Part shown: one piece after another, positions 21,604 through 32,803 of the stretch
Layout: every line of letters begins with the position of its first letter
How positions within the stretch are numbered: position 1 is the stretch's first letter
Source of the DNA: Myrmaecium sp. VS I D KN 1
Taxonomy: Eukaryota; Ascomycota; Dothideomycetes; Valsariales; Valsariaceae
DNA length: 64,000 nt
Reading direction: 5' to 3'
NCBI GenBank assembly: GCA_019775845.1
Contig: JADQAV010000028.1
Coordinates: 372,001-436,000 of the forward strand
The notes under the pieces: generated by a model
What the model was told of the DNA's origin: nothing
The model's database searches: none
Seen by the model: only the letters and a program-made list of their open reading frames with translations
Position numbers and translations under genes: made by a program

Positions 21604-21996
21604 GGATCAAGTCGTGAGATTTTTGCTCCAAAATCAAATCCTGGCCCGCTGGAAAGGGACATGGGTTAAATAGCGTATGTGATTGCCTACAAGGCCTAGA
21701 ATACATTCAGTTTCCTTCATGTAGATATCACATCAACCGGAGCTTGGCGTACGAAGTACTTAGTGATTCGATCACCCTTTAAAGGGTCCAGACGCTCGGA
21801 CCATGTCTGACGGAGATTCATAAATCCGCCGCAGCAAGCCCCCGGCCCCGGCCGTTGCAACCGACCAAGCTCTCCATCTCCAGCCGGATTGCTGAACTTC
21901 CCCGCGTACGCAGCTTCCAGTCGTGACGACTCAGCGCATGCTGTTTCCCAACCACATGTGCGCTCGGCCCGCCTCACACCCACCCCGCGACCCATC
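21604..21996. other. Short intergenic region
   Basis: This is the 3' side of the lactonase gene and the promoter of the SR140 gene. No gene or repeat was seen. Confidence 0.5.
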
Positions 21997-24374
21997 ATGA
22001 ACGACCACTCGAACATCAAGGAGTTCCCCAACATCTCTGACAAGCTCGCCGCCGCGCCGGCCAAGAAGTCCCAGCTCGAGCGCGAGCGCGCGATCGCGGA
22101 GGAGAAGCGCAAGCGCGACCAGGAGGAAACCAAGAAGGCGCTCGAGGAGTTCGCCAAGTCGTTCGATTACGACGAGGAGGATGCGCCGGCCCCGTCGTCG
22201 GGAAATAATGCAAGGGCGGGTGGTGGTGGTGGAGGACCGCCGACGGCGAGAGGTGCGCTGGGGAGCGGTCCGCCAAAGCGTCATTTCACGGGAAATAGAG
22301 CGTTGAGCGGCCCGGGTACGCTGGGACCGCCTCCCTCGCGCAAAAGGCCCTTTCCTGGCGCTGCACCTCGTGCGAATGAGCCGGCGAGCTTGTTCCAGAC
22401 GTCGGACGAAGAAGAAGATCACACCTCGACACCGAAGGAGGAGGAAGCCATACCTAAGCCGACGATTCGACTGGCTTCGATGCCCCCCGGCACTTCTCAG
22501 GCGACGATCAAGAGCCTCATCCCTAATAACCTCACGGTGGAAGATATCAGGGTGCTCCCGGCGGCGTCGTCGGGTCCAAACCAACGCAAGTCCATGACTG
22601 CGATTGCTACGCTTGCTAGCGAAACACCAGCGAACGACATTGATGCAGCAGTCAACGCTCTTCAGAACAAATACTTAGGATGGGGGTATTATCTAAACAT
22701 CTCGCGTCACCTTTCATCAACCGCTCTAGGCTCACTCAACCAACTGCCGAACGTGTCGCTCAATGAATCTCAGCCTTTTGGTGCTCGACAGATGCAGCCT
22801 ACGGGTCCGACATTGAACAGAGCGCCTCCGCCGGGCCCTCACCGAGGTGGTATTGCACCTCCTGGGTCATATGCGCCAAACTCCCAGCGGCAGTTGTCAT
22901 CTATGCAGGTCAAGGTCCAGGCACCATCAGACCTCACCCAGCTCCGCATGATCCACAAGACCGTGGAGAAAGTCATCACGCATGGTGTGGAGTTCGAGGC
23001 TCTCCTCATGAGCCGTCGAGAAGTTCAGCGAGAGGAGAAGTGGGCATGGATATGGGATGCCCGCAGCGTGGGCGGAGCATGGTACCGGTGGCGGCTATGG
23101 CAGTTCCAGACCGGTGGGACCAGCAAGGAAATCGGATACAATAACATGGGCGGCGCACATCTGTTGTTCAAGGACAACGCGCCCTGGATGGCGCCGGAGA
23201 AACCGCCGCCGTTCGAATTCACCACCAACTTTGAAGAGTTCGTGTCGGATCAAGAATATGACTCCTCGGATGATGACTCGGACGATGAACGCAAACGGCG
23301 GTTCAACAACAGCGGCGCGCCGCAAGGCGACACGGCGACTGAGCAGAAACCTGGGAAAGCGTTCTTGGGGCCGTTGAAAAAAGCCAAGTTGACGCATATG
23401 CTCGCACGACTACCGACGTCGACAGCCAAGCTGCGGGTTTCCGACCTCGCCCGCATCACCGCGTTCGCCATCAACTACTCCGAAGAGGGCGCCCAGGAGA
23501 TTGTCGAGATGATCGTCTCGAACGTGGATCAACCTCTAGCCTGGACGAACGCCAACCCGGCTCGCCGGAGCGAGAAGGAAGAATCGGAGAACGCCGACAA
23601 GGAAAAGGACGATCCAAGCTCCAGCAAACTAATCGGCCTGCACGTGATCAGCGACATCCTGGCCAACGCCGCCGTGTCGGGGGCCTGGAAGTACCGCAGT
23701 CTGTTCGAGAAGGCGCTGACGAAGCACCAGATCTTCGAGAAGCTGGGCCGGCTGGACAAGGACCTCCGATGGGGCCGGATGCGGGCGGAGAAGTGGAAGC
23801 GCTCCGTGGGCAACGTCCTGCACCTGTGGGAGGGCATCAACACCTTCAGCACCGAGACGCACGAGCACATCCGCAACGTCTTCCACAACCCCCCGCTCAC
23901 GGAGAAGGAGCGGAGGGAGAAGGAGGAGCTGGAAAGGACGGAGCGGGAGGAGAAGCGTAAGGCGGCGACCTCGGCGAGCGCGGTGGCGAAGAAGAACAAT
24001 TGGAGGGCTGCGGAAGCGGAGGCGAAACCGTTCGATCCGTCGGCTGAACCTGTCTCTGCCGCTGCAGTGGCTGAGGTGGACGAGGACCTGGATGGCCAGC
24101 CCATGGAGGATTTGGACGGAGAACCGATGGACGAGGATATCGATGGTGTGCCTATAGATGAAGATATCGACGGCGTGCCCATGGACGAAGACATCGACGG
24201 GGAGCCCATGGACGACGAAGTCCCGGAGGCTGAGCCGGCGCCGGGTCCGCACGCATCGGAGAAGCAAGACCCCGCGGCCGAGCAACCGACGAACACCACC
24301 GCTGCGCAACCGCCGGAGCCGGCCCCGCTGACGACGTCAAAACCGCTGAGCTTTGGCTTCGGCGTGAAGAAAGC

Positions 24375-24405
<31 letters not shown>

Positions 24406-24483
24406 GGCGCGGCGGAACTCGCGGCGGCGAAGGCGAAGAAGCGACGGCCGCGGGCGGAGGATATGTTTGCGGATTCGGATTAG
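21997..24483 (+). CDS. U2SURP: U2 snRNP-associated SURP-motif protein (SR140/U2SURP homologue), 828 aa, single exon
   Basis: This is a nuclear pre-mRNA splicing factor associated with the U2 snRNP. The N-terminus is charged (ERERAIAEEKRKRDQEETKKALEEFAKSFDYDEED), followed by a Gly/Pro-rich linker. An RRM-like segment lies at about 153-240 (PTIRLASMPPGTSQATIKSLIPN to LGWGYYLNISR), with weak RNP motifs. A SURP domain is at about 311-375 (LRMIHKTVEKVITHGVEFEALLM). A CID domain is at about 458-630 (LTHMLARLPTSTAKLRVSDLARITAFAI to GWGRMRAEKWKRSVGNVLHLWE region). At about 696-740 there are five tandem DxDGxP units, the same kind of repeat as in animal SR140. The tail is basic (AKAKKRRPRAEDMFADSD). 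The RS-rich tail of animal homologues is absent. The ATG at 21997 is the first in frame. Confidence 0.88.
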
Positions 24484-24492
24484 GATTGGGGT

Positions 24493-24517
24493 GGGGGGGG
24501 GGGGGGGGGGGGTNNNN
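24493..24517. other. G-homopolymer with assembly gap
   Basis: About 20 consecutive G are followed by T and four N at 24514-24517, just after the SR140 stop codon. The true tract length is unknown. Confidence 0.9.
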
Positions 24518-25648
24518 GTGTCATTCTGTACGGAAGGCTGCGAGGAGAACGTCGGAGGAAAGAGAGAGGGAGAGAGAAAATCCAGCGTTAAGTTGTTGTT
24601 TATGTCAGGTGTATGTACGATGATCATGCAGTCTGATGATGATGATGAAGCGGGTGCTATTGGCATAGCGTGGCGGGACTTGTCTGAATAGCTTATGCAC
24701 TAAATCACATCGACTTCAACCTACCATTTACTCACATAGACATTGACCTTTGTCAAGGAGAAGCACCCAGCTATTCATTCCCGTGAATCAGTGTGCCGTG
24801 AACAAACATCCCTTACCCGTTAGGGACGGTCGTTTTGCGCGCTCGTCGAACCGCGGAGCAGCACTCCTCGCCTTCCATCTTCACGCACCACGACAATACC
24901 AACGCCACGAAACACAACAGCGTCCATCACTTCCCTGGCCTTTCATCTCTTTCTCCTTTTGTTCCAACAACCATGTGACGTTTCCAACGGCGCTGAACGA
25001 AAGGAAGAGAAGGGGGGAAAAAAAGGAGGCCAAGTAGGGTATTCATTGTCTTAAACCAATCAATCAAGTAAAGAAGAAGAAGAAGAAGTAAAATAAAAAA
25101 ACACAAAACACCTGCCCGCTCGCCCCTCCCCGCTCCCCGTTACACACGCCTCATTTTCATTGCAATGCAAACCCCAATCGGACCACGCCACACATGCACC
25201 CGTACCCGCACCTGCACCGCACTGTTCCCACTTCACACAGATGAACAACAAGAGAGAAAAAGAACAAAAGAAAGGAAGAGAACAGAGAGAAAGAGAGAGA
25301 GACCGGGATACAGTGAGGGAGAAGAAAAGAAGACACACAACGCAAAACACAAACCGGGAATGTTTCGGATTGGAGGGAACCGTGTCGCTTGCGCTGTACA
25401 GTTGTAAGAAAGAGAAATAAACACACACCTCAATCCATGGGACAACGACAAGGGAAAAAAGGAAAAGAGGGCAGCCACAAAGGCGCGGTCGAAAGTGACA
25501 AGAAGAAGAAAAAGGAAAAGGAGAAAATCGTTCAGTCCACCTCCCCTCCCCTTACTTCTCCCAGTCCAACCTCCTTCCAACAAAAGCCACCAACCAACCA
25601 ACCCACCCTTTTTTGTTTTCCGTCCGTAGTATTGAGGAAAGCCAAGAT

Positions 25649-25652
<4 letters not shown>

Positions 25653-25681
<29 letters not shown>
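25653..25681. repeat. (GA)n microsatellite
   Basis: About 14 GA units lie in the convergent 3' region. Confidence 0.9.
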
Positions 25682-25686
<5 letters not shown>

Positions 25687-25934
25687 GAAAGCAGAGTGAC
25701 AAACGACGTGGAACAATGGCTTAACATTGGACCGGCCAGACAAAAAAGCCGACGACACCCTGCCCCGATCCAGCGTATGACATCGATACCACAAGGTGAT
25801 TCCCAATCATTCCCTCAAGAGGTCGGTCCGTCCGTCCATCGACACCCGCAGCGTGCGCGGCGGATATAGACAAACACCATCGAGTCAAAAGGCCACACTG
25901 TATACAACAGCGCCACCGCCAACACTCACACATC

Positions 25935-27841
25935 TCACAACTCCTCATCCTCATCCATCGCCTCCTTCTTGACATCCTCCTGCGTGGGCGGCGCGGTGGA
26001 AGTGATAGCGCTGGTCAAATCACCATCGCTCTTGCTCGCCGGCGTGCTGACGGCCGACGCACCCATCAGCTGTTCGTTGAGGGATTTCTTGACCCCTTCC
26101 TCGAAGCCAGGTACGCTCGCCCGCTGCTTTTTGAAGGGACTGCCCACGAATTTGTCGGCGGCGCTCTCGGAGACCAAGTTGGACAATGCAGTGTTGTTGG
26201 CCGTCGCCGCTCCGTTGAGCGATGGGGCACCCGGTGCTGGCGTGCCAGAATTGGGACTGTTGGTGCTTGAGGTTTGGCGAGTCGCCGGGGACGGAGAGGT
26301 GACGGCCTCCGCGGAATGTTGCCGTTTGAGCTGTGATTCTCGTTAATTCCGCCTTGAGGATCAATACTAGAGGGATAATATATTGCACTGACCTTGATCT
26401 TGCGCACGCCTTCTTCAAGCTCGCCTTCTTTCTTGACTTCCTCGGGAGAGAGCTCCGTTCTTCCCAGCTTGTCATCCTCATCGTCTGCATCTTCGACGAT
26501 CTTGCTCTCTTCTTCATCGTCCGCATCGCTGTCCATAGCATCGACATCAGCAGCCTTGCCGTTTTTCCGCCGTGCAGGAGTGGCAGCAGCGGGATCACGA
26601 TAGCCCGCGAAGTTCTTGGTCCCAGTCAATTTGAGAGGTTTCAAGTTGCCGAAGTCCAATCCGGACTTTCGCTTTACACTTGCGGGCGTCTTTTCTTGAG
26701 GAACCGAAGGTAGGATGCCCATTTTCCGAAGTTGGCCTGGTGGAACGTTAGCAGGGGATAGCACACGAGTGCCAAAACACTTACGCTCTGACCGATACAG
26801 GAAGGTGAACACGGCAAAAGGCTTGTCAGGCGGGTCGATTCCTGTCACGGTCTGTGTACTGATCGTCTTCGGGTCCAGCGTTTTCGGCTTTGCAAAGCTC
26901 GTGGTGTGGTCAACCTCATCCGTGGCAGCGGCGTCCCCAGGCACATCGTCATCATCGTGAGCATCAAACTGGGGGGAATATTCGCCCTTCTTGATTTCAC
27001 CAGACGCAAGAACACGGAATAGTGCGACCTTGATTTGACCAGCTGCTTCTGGCTGGGGGGGCTCATCCTCCGAGTCGGAATCGGACGTGAAGAGGCCCTC
27101 GTCAGCGGAAAGGCTTTCCACAGGGGCGTTCTTGTTGTCGCCGTAGCGGAGCACGCTGCTGGTTGTACCATGCTTCTTTCTGCGGTCCATGTCAGAGTCG
27201 TCGCTGTCATCCATGGCCTTGGCTTCCTCCTTCTTCCTCCGTTTCTTCTCCAGACGCTGCCGTCTACGTTCAATCCTTTCCGCAACATCTTTATCCTTCC
27301 CTTCAAGATCCAGCCCGTTCAACCAGCGCTCCAGTCCGACTTCACGGAACAGGAACTCCCGTTCTGCAAGGCCTCCGCCTTCGGATTCGGGAACGCTGAC
27401 CCATCGAGAGTTCACCCAGGTCTCTTCACCGCGACGGAGTAGCGTCGCAACCTCCTCCTTGGCTCGGCCGTCGAAGTAAATGTATGCGGCGATGGTCTCG
27501 TTCGGCGACTGGGTGAGGGGAACATAGGGTGCTATGGAATGGCTGTATTTGCCACGTTCCGGACCGGTCCCAGGGAGGTTGCTCACGATCTTCGGACGTG
27601 GATTGGGGTCCTCCGGCGTCGGCTTGGGTGTGGAGTACGGCACATTGAGGCCGGGAGTCAACAGCGTGATTGATATGGCGAAGGTGGACTGCTCCAACTT
27701 TCCGGATGCGTTGGGTTTCGCTGGAGGGACAGGGATATAGGTCGTGATACGGTGAAGCCTCACCTGCCGTTGGATCGAATACTCAGGCAGCGGACCCTCC
27801 GGTGTGTGAATGCTAACCGCGAGACCGTTGAAGCACGGCAT
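25935..27841 (-). CDS. DUF7918 family protein, 598 aa, 3 exons
   Basis: This belongs to a fungus-wide family of unknown function (DUF7918). Exons are 27841-26785, 26736-26393 and 26330-25935, joined at YRSE-R-QLRKMGIL and VRKIK-LKRQHSAE. The N-terminal domain (about 1-190) starts MPCFNGLAVSIHTPEGPLPEY and contains APYVPLTQSPNETIAAYIYFDGRAKEEVATLLRRGEETW. It is followed by a basic, nuclear-signal-like stretch (IERRRQRLEKKRRKKEEAK), an acidic segment, and the conserved core AAGQIKVALFRVLASGEIKKGEY and TISTQTVTGIDPPDKPFAVFTFLYRS. The rest is acidic and Ser/Thr-rich and ends QEDVKKEAMDEDEEL, with another conserved patch FVGSPFKKQRASVPGFEEG. The composition suggests a nuclear protein. No catalytic motif is visible. 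Confidence 0.88.
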
Positions 27842-28451
27842 CGTCGGAGGAGGGGCTCGAACGGAGCTAAACGGTGGTGGGTGCGAAGTCTACGGTGCGC
27901 TGCGTCAGTATTGCTGCAGTGGTCGAAGAAGCTCACGCAGAGCAGAGAGAGCGCTGTGCCTAGAGACCTCGAGGCGTTGCGAAGCGCGTGTGGCGTGCGG
28001 AGCGTTCGGGAAGCATTCGCTGGTGTCGGTGGATTGTGCGGTGTGGGGAGGGGGAGAAGCACGATGAGGGTCCAAAAGATAGCGGAGGGACAACAGTAGT
28101 AGCCGGGGCGAAGGGGTTGACGCCAACACTGAACCGGGCGATATGCAAAAGGTGAGGCGGGTAGAGGAGAGGCGCGATGGCAGGTTGACAGGATGGCAGT
28201 CTCGCGCAGGGGTACGTGTTTGGTGATGCGCAAAGCCGGACTGAGGCAGCAGTTCGCTCGCAGCTCTGTGGCCTGAATTATCTGCTGGTGGTTGTGATGC
28301 GTCGGCTCTCGCAGAGCTCATGCGCCTCCTCGGGTGCAGCTGGCATGGCATGCGGGCAAGGTCCTGCGCCTAACCCGATTCGTTTTAGCTTAGACCACAA
28401 CCACAATATTATATAGTGGTTTACGTACCTCTATTCACAACAAGAGCAAGG
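27842..28451. other. Intergenic: DUF7918 promoter
   Basis: This is the upstream region of the DUF7918 gene, running to the tRNA gene. No further gene was seen. TATATAG near 28411 may be an upstream element of the tRNA gene. Confidence 0.5.
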
Positions 28452-28532
28452 GGCGCGGTGGCGGAGTGGTTATCGCGCAAGACTAGAAATCTTGTTCCTT
28501 CGGGAGCGTCTGTTCGAATCAGGCCCGCGTCG
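28452..28532 (+). tRNA. tRNA-Ser (AGA)
   Basis: This 81-base class II tRNA has an anticodon stem AAGA/TCTT around loop CTAGAAA with anticodon AGA. The acceptor stem pairs GGCGCGG with CCGCGTC (one G-T pair), followed by discriminator G. The D stem is GCG/CGC and the T arm has GTTCGAATC. A long variable arm follows the anticodon stem, as expected for serine. There is no intron. Box A (TGGCGGAGTGG) and box B (GTTCGAATC) are present. A TTTTT terminator follows at 28570-28574. Confidence 0.93.
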
Positions 28533-28569
28533 TCCAATGCGAGCTGCTCTCAAGCAGCTGTTGATTCAC

Positions 28570-28574
28570 TTTTT
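28570..28574 (+). terminator. Pol III terminator of tRNA-Ser
   Basis: A run of five T lies 38 bases after the tRNA end, with a further run of six T near 28581-28586. Confidence 0.6.
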
Positions 28575-29526
28575 ATCCAATTTTTTGCGATTTTTCCTGC
28601 TCATTTGAGGCCCGAAACGCATCTGATATCAGATCGGATGGCAAGGCTGGACGAAATGTACAGCAAAGTTGTGATTTCTCAGGGGCAGAAGGGACTTGGG
28701 CAGACGGATGTGGAAGCTGCGCTCTCGGGAGGCCGGTCTTTTTGGGCAACGACGCCTGCACGAGTTCACTAAATAATCCATCACAAAAGGTCACAACACC
28801 TGGTCAGACGGTTTTTGACAGCCATTGGCTTCGATATAAAACAATTGCATTCGGATCTGAGATCTTTATGGGACGTGAAGAGAAAGATCTCTTTGCAGGC
28901 CGATTCTCCTGTTGTGAAAAGATCTCTTGGCAGAGTCTGCCAGTGGTGTTGAGATCTCGCTAAGAGCTATACTCACGTCCACCTGTGATACCAGTACAGC
29001 TCTTCTCGATCAAGTATTATACACAACCTGCCAGAGCCAGAAATTTCTTTTTTTTTTCTGCTGGAGTATACACCATAAGCACGATAACACCAAGTTAACA
29101 TTTCGCCAAAGGGGTCACTTGGGACTGGTCTGTTGGTACAGCAATCGCCGGCCGGGGGCGTTTGACACGAGGCCACAAGACATTCTCCAGCAAGCTGTCT
29201 TAGCAGCATCATTACTTCCCACCGTCCAGTCAATACCTATGTGAAAGCCACTTGTGAGGCCGTGAGGTACCTGATATCTAGCTTCGTAGACCTGCTTTGA
29301 TCCAAGTACAACCAAGTATACAGTATGTCACTCATCCATCTATTCGTTTCCAACCCTCGTTCCCGCCATCCACAACATGCAAGCACCAAAAGCCATATAA
29401 GAGATACACCTCATCCCTACGTCCCATTTTCCCTTCCTCTGCAGCTATAGCACCCCTTACCCCTGACCCAAGATTAGCTAACCCCCCCAGCCAGTAAACC
29501 ACCAACTCCCCCCCCGCTACCACACC
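28575..29526. other. Intergenic: between tRNA-Ser and the HAD gene
   Basis: No gene is supported. Short GATCT-containing stretches recur near 28855-28965. The final 150 bases are C-rich, as in the HAD gene leader. Confidence 0.45.
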
Positions 29527-30646
29527 ATGCAGCGAACCACCCTCAAAGCCCAAAAACCCAACCTCCTCCTCGCCTTCGACGCCTTTGGCACGCTCTTCCA
29601 CCCCTCACGGCCGATCGCCGTCCAATACGGCGAGCTAGGTCGCAAGCACGGCCTCTCCGGCTTCACCGACGAAGAGTTGTCGCACTCATTCAAGCAAGGT
29701 ACCTCACCTCCCTCCCTCATCACTCCTCCACCATAGGAACACCACAGCTAAACGCACCCACCCACTCCCTCCAGCATTCAAAACCGAATCAAAGAAACAT
29801 CCCAACTACGGCAAATCAGCCGGTCTCAACCCGCAAACATGGTGGAGCAACGTGCGTGCCCCCCTCTCCATCCCCCCTCCCATCACTCACCCACTTACCC
29901 ACCGCAAACAGGTAATCCACAAAACCTTCCACCCCTTCCTCCTCCCCCACCAACAGATCAGTCCCACCCTCACCTACGACCTCCTCACCCACTTCAGCAG
30001 CAAAGCAGCATACACCATCTACCCAGACGTTCTGCCTTTCTTCCACGCCCTGCGCCACCATCGCAAACCCTCCCCCTCCTCCGTCTGGCCCTGGCAGCAC
30101 ACCCACATCGCCATCCTCTCCAACTCCGACGACCGCGTCGCGTCCATCCTGCGCTCCCTGGGTCTGCGCGTCAGCGCAGGCCCAGACCCACACACAAACC
30201 CAGACGACCCAGACCCAGACGACCCAGACATCCACACCCTCACCCTCAGCCACGCCGTCGGCGCCGAAAAGCCGGATCGACGCATCTTCGACGCCGCGCG
30301 GCGGGAAGCCCTCGCTTCTGCCCTTGCCTCCCCGCACGCCATCGAGGATTACGAGCTCCTGTACGTGGGCGATGAGGTGGAGAAGGATTTCTTGGGGGCC
30401 CGGGCGGCGGGGTGGGAGGCGCTTGTGGTGGATCGCGGGGGTGTGTTGTTGCGGGGTGGAGAGGGGGAGCGGGAGGGGGAGGGGGTGGTGAGGGTGAGGG
30501 TGGGGGTGGATGGGGGAGATGGGAGGAGGTTGGTGGGTGGGGAGGAGGAGGAGCAGCGGGGGGGAGGGGAGGTGGAGGTGGAGGTGGATGTGGATGTAAT
30601 TCGGGATTTGGGGGCGTTGTGGGGGTGGAGGCCTCGGGGGAGGTGA
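29527..30646 (+). CDS. HAD-superfamily hydrolase, 327 aa, 3 exons
   Basis: This is a haloacid-dehalogenase-superfamily protein of the HDHD3/REG-2-like type. Exons are 29527-29698, 29775-29851 and 29912-30646, joined at SFKQ-AFKTES and WWSN-VIHKTF. Motif I is LAFDAFGTLF with nucleophile Asp18. The second Asp usual in phosphatase members is Phe20, as in DxYGT dehalogenase-type members. Motif II is AILSNSDD, motif III the Lys in GAEKPDRRIF, and motif IV YVGDEVEKDFLGARAAGWEALVVDR. The C-terminal 70 residues are Gly/Glu/Val-rich and strongly repetitive (from GGVLLRGGEGEREGEGV), with low-complexity coding DNA, but the frame closes with a plausible IRDLGALWGW end. A Pro/Asp-rich insertion (residues near 180-190) separates motifs II and III. 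The substrate is unknown. Confidence 0.85.
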
Positions 30647-31507
30647 AGTGCGGTTGTATGTTTCTCTTGATCTTTGATGTACTGTATGTTCTGTTACACT
30701 TCCCCCTCAAGGATTCCGTCCCATGGCGTCCCAAATAGGAAGGGCCTGATAGGGTTCCTCTCGCTCCTTCCTACTGCTACAGAACGTCTCGGCACCACAA
30801 AACTCGAGGAAGGTCATCACGAGCAAACTCAGCGCAGCGAATGGTTGGCCTGTCGGGCATGTTGGATCGAGCAGATCGGAGGGAGGAAAGAGATGTGCAG
30901 CCGTACGTAGTATGTTTCTTTCCTATCATGCACACACGAGCAACCGAACGAGAAGCACGAAGAACGATAGCCGTTCATATAAAAAGAGAAGAGTTTTAGA
31001 AAGGTGAAAAAGCAGATCATCACGTATCATACATATCCAGCAGCGCATATAACCGAACATATCGTACATGGCACGCGCGTCCCGCCGAGCGAGTGAAGCG
31101 AGCGGGAGCGAGCAAGCGGAGGATTCTCTTCCTATTCCCCCTTCCCCCCCATTCTTCCTCTGAGATTCATCAGACTCCATACTTCCTCTGACAAAGTCAT
31201 CTGTGCAAGTCCTGTAGGTGACAGACCACGAAGCAAGAAAACCCCCTCTCCCACTCCCGCATAAAGTGGTGTAACAGCAAAGAGCCTCTCCCCATTCTAA
31301 ATCAGTTCGAAACACCCCGTACGCACACGCTGCAAGGAGAAAAGAAATAATGAAAGTATGCAAGGGCCATGGAAGACCGTAGGAAGAGGGAAAAAAAGAT
31401 ATACAGAACAGTTAAGTGAAAGAAATATTGCAGAGAAGGAAAAGATAAAGAAGAATAAGGGTATTGTTGTTGTTGCCATGGTCGTCGTCCGCCCGTCCAT
31501 CCGTCGG
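30647..31507. other. Convergent intergenic region
   Basis: This lies between the 3' ends of the HAD and GDS1 genes. Nothing recognisable was seen. Confidence 0.5.
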
Positions 31508-32803
31508 TTAGTAACCGCCAAACAGGTCATCCAGCTCATCCAGCTCCACGTGCTCGGGACTTTTCAGCTCCGAGAATCCCCAGCCGGACAGATCCGCGTA
31601 GTCCGTCCGGTCGGCGGCGAGGCCGATGGAGAGCGGTTTTGCCGGCGAGAAGAGTTGCGCGGACGGATGGGCTTTGATGACAGGACTGCTCGTCAAATGA
31701 TGCGACTGCCCCACGACGTGACCAAACAGGGCGGCGGCGGCTTCAGAATTCCGGAGCGCCGCGTTCTCGTCGTTCTCATCAACCTCCTGCGAGAGCATTG
31801 GTACGTCCATCGCATCCATCTCGGTGGGGGACGAGTCCCCCATGGGCTCCGGGGGCGCCATCTCCATGCTCTGGCTGCGACGCTGCTGCAACGAGCTGGC
31901 GGTCTGCGTGAACTCGCGCTCGTCGCGCTCCAGCGGGGGTGACTGCGCGCGTCGATTGTGCGCGATGTTGGAAGTGGTGGGCGGGTGATCCCGGCTCGAG
32001 AAGGGATCATTCTCGTCCTCCCACTCCGGCGAGGAGAGGTCGACCTCTGGCGAGGGAGAAAGCTGGATACGGTCGCGCATGTCCGCGGCGTCATCTTCGT
32101 CCTCGTCAGCGGCCGACGAAAGCGACGGAGATATGATCCGGTTGGGCGCCATTAACGGATAAGCGGCTTCGGAAGGAAAGCGTTGATGAGGCTGAGTGGT
32201 GAGGTAGTAGAAAACGCGCTTGGGCTGAGTGCCAACCAGCTCCTTAGCAAGAGGACAGGGTGCCAACGCGGTCCAAGGTCGTTTCAGGTACATGGCCAGA
32301 CGCGAGGATATGATGGCGGACGGGTTTGCGGAGCTGTCAAGAGGGTGAGCGAGGGCCTGGAAATAACTACGGAAACAAACGTACCTTTCAACAATAGGAA
32401 GAGTGGTAGAGAGAGCAGCGGCGAGGCTGCGCAGCGACTGGGGCCGGTTGCCCGTCTTCTCGAGCTGGCGGATCACGCCCACGACGATGTCGTCGTTGAT
32501 ACCATCGATGTCGATCTTGCTGCGCTCGAGCGGACCGCCGGGCGACGGTGGCGGGGTGTTTTCGACGACTCGACCGGCCGTCTTCCGCGCATCGTCTTCG
32601 ACCTTGATTGGGGCGGTGGCGAGCGGCGTGGAGGGTCCGGACGAGGTGGAGGAGTTGGAGTGCGACCGCTTGATTTTTTTGGTCGGGGGCTGCTCGCTGG
32701 GGGTCGCGGTAGGCGGTGAGCGATGCGCGGCTCGGGAAGTACTCGGGAGATGGATGCCGAGCGAGGGCAGCGACAAGGACTTGCGCCGGGTGTTGTAAGG
32801 CAT
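31508..32803 (-). CDS. GDS1: GDS1 winged-helix family protein, 414 aa, 2 exons
   Basis: This is a homologue of the yeast GDS1 family, a nuclear protein with a winged-helix fold. Exons are 32803-32385 and 32333-31508, joined at PIVE-S-SANPSAI within a Ser codon. The start MPYNTRRKSLSLPSLGI at 32803 is typical of the family; the open frame further upstream has no ATG. A disordered basic region contains a nuclear-signal-like KKIKRSHS. The winged helix lies at about 100-210: KIDIDGINDDIVVGVIRQLEKTGNRPQSLRSLAAALSTTLPIVE, then SSRLAMYLKRPWTALAPCPLAKELVGTQPKRVFYYLTT. The C-terminal half is acidic and Ser-rich and ends SPEHVELDELDDLFGGY, a short acidic/hydrophobic segment that could be an activation or docking motif. 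A role in transcription is inferred. Confidence 0.88.
   Translation of the reverse strand: MPYNTRRKSLSLPSLGIHLPSTSRAAHRSPPTATPSEQPPTKKIKRSHSNSSTSSGPSTPLATAPIKVEDDARKTAGRVVENTPPPSPGGPLERSKIDIDGINDDIVVGVIRQLEKTGNRPQSLRSLAAALSTTLPIVERYVCFRSYFQALAHPLDSSANPSAIISSRLAMYLKRPWTALAPCPLAKELVGTQPKRVFYYLTTQPHQRFPSEAAYPLMAPNRIISPSLSSAADEDEDDAADMRDRIQLSPSPEVDLSSPEWEDENDPFSSRDHPPTTSNIAHNRRAQSPPLERDEREFTQTASSLQQRRSQSMEMAPPEPMGDSSPTEMDAMDVPMLSQEVDENDENAALRNSEAAAALFGHVVGQSHHLTSSPVIKAHPSAQLFSPAKPLSIGLAADRTDYADLSGWGFSELKSPEHVELDELDDLFGGY

Larger units (their letters stand above)
24484..25934. other. Convergent intergenic region with assembly gap and simple repeats
   Basis: This lies between the 3' ends of the SR140 and DUF7918 genes. 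It contains a run of about 20 G at 24493-24512, an N gap at 24514-24517, a GAA run near 25072-25088 and a GA run at 25653-25681. Purine-rich and pyrimidine-rich tracts fill much of the rest. No gene was seen. Confidence 0.6.
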
